Shown piece by piece: positions 7,556 through 9,077 of a stretch of DNA of 9,077 nt (positions within the stretch are counted from its first letter, which is position 1; each line of letters begins with the position of its first letter). Location: positions 1 through 9,077 of the forward strand of contig CAKOVS010000022.1 in assembly GCA_934122085.1 (NCBI GenBank), given 5' to 3'. Both the position numbers and the translations under genes were made by a program. The stretch comes from an uncultured Clostridia bacterium. Its GTDB lineage: Bacteria; Bacillota; Clostridia; TANB77; CAG-508. Below the pieces are notes generated by a model that was given only the letters and a program-made list of their open reading frames with translations, did not search any database and was not told where the DNA came from.

Positions 7556-7591
7556 ATAAATAATTAGTTTTATAAAATTACTCTATTTTAA

Positions 7592-7620
7592 TTGACTTTA
7601 CAGGCTTTTATTGATAAAAT
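7592..7620 (+). promoter_or_regulatory. Sigma-A-type promoter P1 with extended -10
   Basis: TTGACT (7592-7597) and TAAAAT (7615-7620) are separated by 17 bases, and TGA at 7612-7614 gives an extended -10. Each hexamer matches consensus at five of six positions. The start of transcription should be near 7627, giving a leader of about 200 bases before the prepilin-like gene. Confidence 0.7.
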
Positions 7621-7635
7621 TTCTTTAGAAAATAT

Positions 7636-7660
7636 ATTATTAAGTAATGTACTTAATGAT
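7636..7660. repeat. Inverted repeat just downstream of P1
   Basis: ATTAAGTA (7639-7646) and TACTTAAT (7650-7657) are perfect complements around a 3-base loop. A G-U pair and two more A-T pairs extend them to 7636 and 7660. It would form a stem about ten bases into a P1 transcript or could be a protein-binding palindrome. Confidence 0.65.
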
Positions 7661-7674
7661 GAAAATGTTATTAT

Positions 7675-7730
7675 ACATATTGCATAATCCTAAGATGTAC
7701 ATTATAATAAAATTATGATACACAATATGT
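7675..7730. repeat. Interrupted inverted repeat enclosing promoter P2
   Basis: ACATATTG (7675-7682) pairs with CAATATGT (7723-7730), and CATAAT (7683-7688) pairs with ATTATG (7712-7717). The two stems are separated on the right side by five unpaired bases. The arms flank or overlap the -35 and the transcription start, which would suit an operator, although A+T-rich DNA produces some palindromes by chance. Confidence 0.55.
7680..7708 (+). promoter_or_regulatory. Sigma-A-type promoter P2
   Basis: TTGCAT (7680-7685) and a perfect TATAAT (7703-7708) are 17 bases apart. The predicted transcription start near 7715 leaves a leader of about 115 bases before the GTG at 7830. The -35 hexamer overlaps the left arm of an inverted repeat. 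Confidence 0.72.
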
Positions 7731-7746
7731 AAAAAATACAAAAGAA

Positions 7747-7755
7747 AAGGGAGGG
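7747..7755 (+). promoter_or_regulatory. Free-standing Shine-Dalgarno-like sequence in the leader
   Basis: AAGGGAGGG contains a perfect GGAGG but has no ATG, GTG or TTG at a usable distance; the nearest ATG is 24 bases further on and opens only a 10-codon frame. It lies about 75 bases before the real start and about 30 bases into the predicted P2 transcript. Such sites are known to stabilise mRNA by ribosome binding (STAB-SD of Bacillus cry3A); that role here is inferred. Confidence 0.5.
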
Positions 7756-7813
7756 AAAAAATTAAAATTTAAAGACCAAATGAAAATTTATGCTAAAAAT
7801 ACAATATTTTGAG

Positions 7814-7819
7814 AGGAGA
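7814..7819 (+). promoter_or_regulatory. Ribosome-binding site for the GTG start at 7830
   Basis: AGGAGA lies 10 bases before GTG 7830. It is only 3 bases from ATG 7823, too close for that codon, which in any case opens a five-codon frame. An in-frame TGA at 7824-7826 rules out any earlier start. Confidence 0.75.
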
Positions 7820-7829
7820 GATATGAGAG

Positions 7830-9077
7830 GTGAACAATAGAAAAAAAGAACAAGGTATAACATTAATGGCACTAGCAGTTACAATAATAGTATTATTAAT
7901 AGTAGCAGGAATAACAATTTCAGCAATTTCAGGAACAGATGGAATAATAAATGGAGCAAATGAATCAAAAAATAAGACGGCAATAGTAGAAGAAAAACAA
8001 ATATTAAATACATCTGTAGCAGCATCAATAGGAAAAAGTCCAAAAGCAAAAGTAGAAGAAGAAAATTTGAAGAATTATTGTAATCAAAATATAGGTGAAG
8101 AAGACAAAGATTATACATTAGAAAAAGAGGACAAACATTTTAATTTAAAATTTTCATCTACAGGAAATGAATATGTTATTTTAGAAGATGGAACAATATT
8201 AACAAAACAAGAATATAACAGTAAAATAGAGAAAGAACAAAAAGGCCAAGTAATAGTAGAAGTAGGCGAAAAAGAAAGAATAACAGTAGAAACAGAGTCA
8301 GAATCAGTAATAAATTGGAAGTCAAAAGATGAAAGTATAGCAAAAGTAAATATTGAAAATGTAAAAAATGTAAAAGAAGCAGAAATTTTAGGAATAAAAA
8401 ATGGTGAAACAACAGTAACAGCAACATTAAAAAATGGTGAAACAGTTCAATATGATGTTGTAGTACAAACAAGTCCAAAATCAATATCATTAAATGAAAA
8501 TAATATTACATTAGATCTTAGTATAGAAGCCCAAAAGCAATTAGTAGTAAGTTATGACCCAGTAACAACAAATGCTAATAAAAAGATAACATGGACAAGT
8601 AGTGATACAAAAGTAGCAACAGTAGATTCAAATGGTATTGTAAAAGGTGTAAAAAATGGAAAAGACGTAATAATAACAGCAACAACACAAAATGGAAAAA
8701 GTGCAACATGCAAAGTAACAGTACAAACAACACCAACAAGTGTGACATTAAATCAAACAAATGTAACATTAGATTTAAGTACAAATAAAATAGTACAATT
8801 AACAGCAACAGTAAACCCAAGTACAGCAAATGTAAAAAATGGAGTAACTTGGAATAGTGAAGATGAAAGTATAGCAACAGTAGATAAAAGTAGTGGATTA
8901 GTAACAGCAATAAAGAATGGAAGTACGAAAATAACAGTAACAACAGAAAATGGAAAGACAGCAACATGTGCGATAACAGTACAAACAACACCAACAAGTA
9001 TAACATTAAGTCAAACAAGTGCAACATTAGACTTAAGTGGAACAAAAACAGTACAATTAACAGCAACAGTAAATCCA
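7830..9077 (+). CDS. Prepilin-like surface protein with tandem BIG2-type Ig-like domains (3' end outside window)
   Basis: 416 residues are visible from GTG 7830, with no stop before the edge. The N-terminus is MNNRKKEQG followed by ITLMALAVTIIVLLI and further hydrophobic residues to about 34. This is a class-III-like prepilin leader with expected cleavage after Gly9, as in many Clostridia pseudopilin-like proteins. The usual Glu at mature position 5 is Ala, common in this group. Residues 35-138 form a charged linker domain. Ig-like domains follow at about 139-214, 215-300, 301-386 and 387 onward (cut). Each full repeat has features such as S-I/V-x-L-x-x-x-x-x-T-L-D-L-S, V-x-P, ITWTSSD or VTWNSED, VATVD, a GxV turn and A-T-C-x-V-T-V. 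The protein should be anchored in the membrane or assembled into a surface fibre; an adhesin role is inferred. Two promoters and terminator T2 make it a unit of its own. Confidence 0.9.
   Translation, partial: MNNRKKEQGITLMALAVTIIVLLIVAGITISAISGTDGIINGANESKNKTAIVEEKQILNTSVAASIGKSPKAKVEEENLKNYCNQNIGEEDKDYTLEKEDKHFNLKFSSTGNEYVILEDGTILTKQEYNSKIEKEQKGQVIVEVGEKERITVETESESVINWKSKDESIAKVNIENVKNVKEAEILGIKNGETTVTATLKNGETVQYDVVVQTSPKSISLNENNITLDLSIEAQKQLVVSYDPVTTNANKKITWTSSDTKVATVDSNGIVKGVKNGKDVIITATTQNGKSATCKVTVQTTPTSVTLNQTNVTLDLSTNKIVQLTATVNPSTANVKNGVTWNSEDESIATVDKSSGLVTAIKNGSTKITVTTENGKTATCAITVQTTPTSITLSQTSATLDLSGTKTVQLTATVNP
8463..9077 (+). repeat. 258-bp tandem coding repeat (Ig-like domains)
   Basis: The boundary sequence GTACAAACAA recurs at 8463, 8721 and 8979, exactly 258 bases (86 codons) apart. 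The units beginning at 8721 and 8979 are more alike, sharing CACCAACAAG and the VQLTATVNPS-type coding stretch; the unit at 8463 is more diverged. The array continues beyond the window. Confidence 0.88.

Larger units (their letters stand above)
7366..7829. other. 464-base structured non-coding region
   Basis: No gene is supported here. From left to right it holds a 12-base direct repeat, an intrinsic terminator (7418-7443), a hairpin without a T-run (7447-7486) and a second, long-stem terminator (7497-7555). Then come promoter P1 (7592-7620), an inverted repeat (7636-7660), promoter P2 (7680-7708) inside a larger interrupted inverted repeat (7675-7730), and a free-standing GGAGG-containing site (7747-7755). 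The ribosome-binding site of the next gene closes the region. Only very short ORFs without suitable ribosome-binding sites occur. Confidence 0.8.

Noticed and set aside
7656..7718. 20-codon ORF starting ATG ATG between P1 and P2
   Set aside because: It has no ribosome-binding site and overlaps promoter P2 and both palindromes.
7780..7812. 10-codon ORF (MKIYAKNTIF) as a leader peptide behind the orphan GGAGG
   Set aside because: The Shine-Dalgarno is about 25 bases away, too far for normal initiation; there is no codon pattern suggesting attenuation.
7557..7829. c-di-GMP or other riboswitch in the surface-protein leader
   Set aside because: No recognisable GEMM or other conserved riboswitch core is present, and no terminator or sequestering stem is placed near the start codon.
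7823..7840. Five-codon ORF (MRGEQ) overlapping the GTG start of the surface-protein gene
   Set aside because: Its ATG is only 3 bases from the ribosome-binding site, and five codons give no evidence of coding; the GTG start fits better.
7879..9066. Long minus-strand ORFs of Leu/Phe-rich sequence opposite the Ig-like gene, and similar ones opposite addB and other genes
   Set aside because: They lie opposite real genes with recognisable domains, have extremely biased composition caused by the T-poor + strand, and lack ribosome-binding sites and domains.

Overview
The window is very A+T-rich (about a quarter G+C by eye) and all six genes lie on the + strand. Codon use favours AGA, ATA and A/T-ending codons throughout. 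Together with an AddB-type recombination subunit, strong GGAGG ribosome-binding sites and a prepilin-like protein with Clostridia-style Ig-like repeats, this points to an AT-rich Clostridia-type Bacillota, perhaps an uncultured gut lineage. The phylum-level call is fairly safe; anything finer is inference.

Region 1 (1-6363) looks like one transcription unit, with short gaps and no visible terminator. It begins inside a protein built of 26-residue helical repeats (2-571, cut by the window edge). Next comes addB, the helicase-like/nuclease subunit of the AddAB double-strand-break repair enzyme (590-3946), then a PgeF/YfiH-family protein (3990-4877). The last member is a membrane-anchored or secreted putative zinc metalloprotease of gluzincin type with an unusual 85-residue N-terminal extension before its hydrophobic segment (4900-6363). 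After an 84-base gap an S66 LD-carboxypeptidase/MccF-like peptidase begins at a TTG codon behind a perfect AAGGAGG (6448-7365). No addA gene is visible.

Region 2 (7366-7829) is a 464-base non-coding stretch with dense regulatory structure. It holds an intrinsic terminator for the upstream genes, a 40-base hairpin of unknown role, and a second long-stem terminator. These are followed by two good sigma-A-type promoters, the second embedded in an inverted repeat. A free-standing Shine-Dalgarno-like sequence lies about 75 bases ahead of the next gene and resembles an mRNA-stabilising element.

Region 3 (7830-9077, running off the edge) encodes a surface protein. It has a prepilin-like N-terminus (short basic leader, Gly, then a hydrophobic helix), a linker domain and tandem Ig-like (BIG2-type) domains repeating every 86 residues (258 bases).

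Three neighbouring products (PgeF-like protein, exported protease, S66 peptidase) have a plausible envelope or peptidoglycan connection, and the last gene is a cell-surface fibre or adhesin candidate. The most interesting unexplained items are the protease with its cytosolic N-terminal module, the repeat protein in front of addB, and the structured intergenic region. I see no CRISPR array, tRNA, rRNA, transposase or phage gene.
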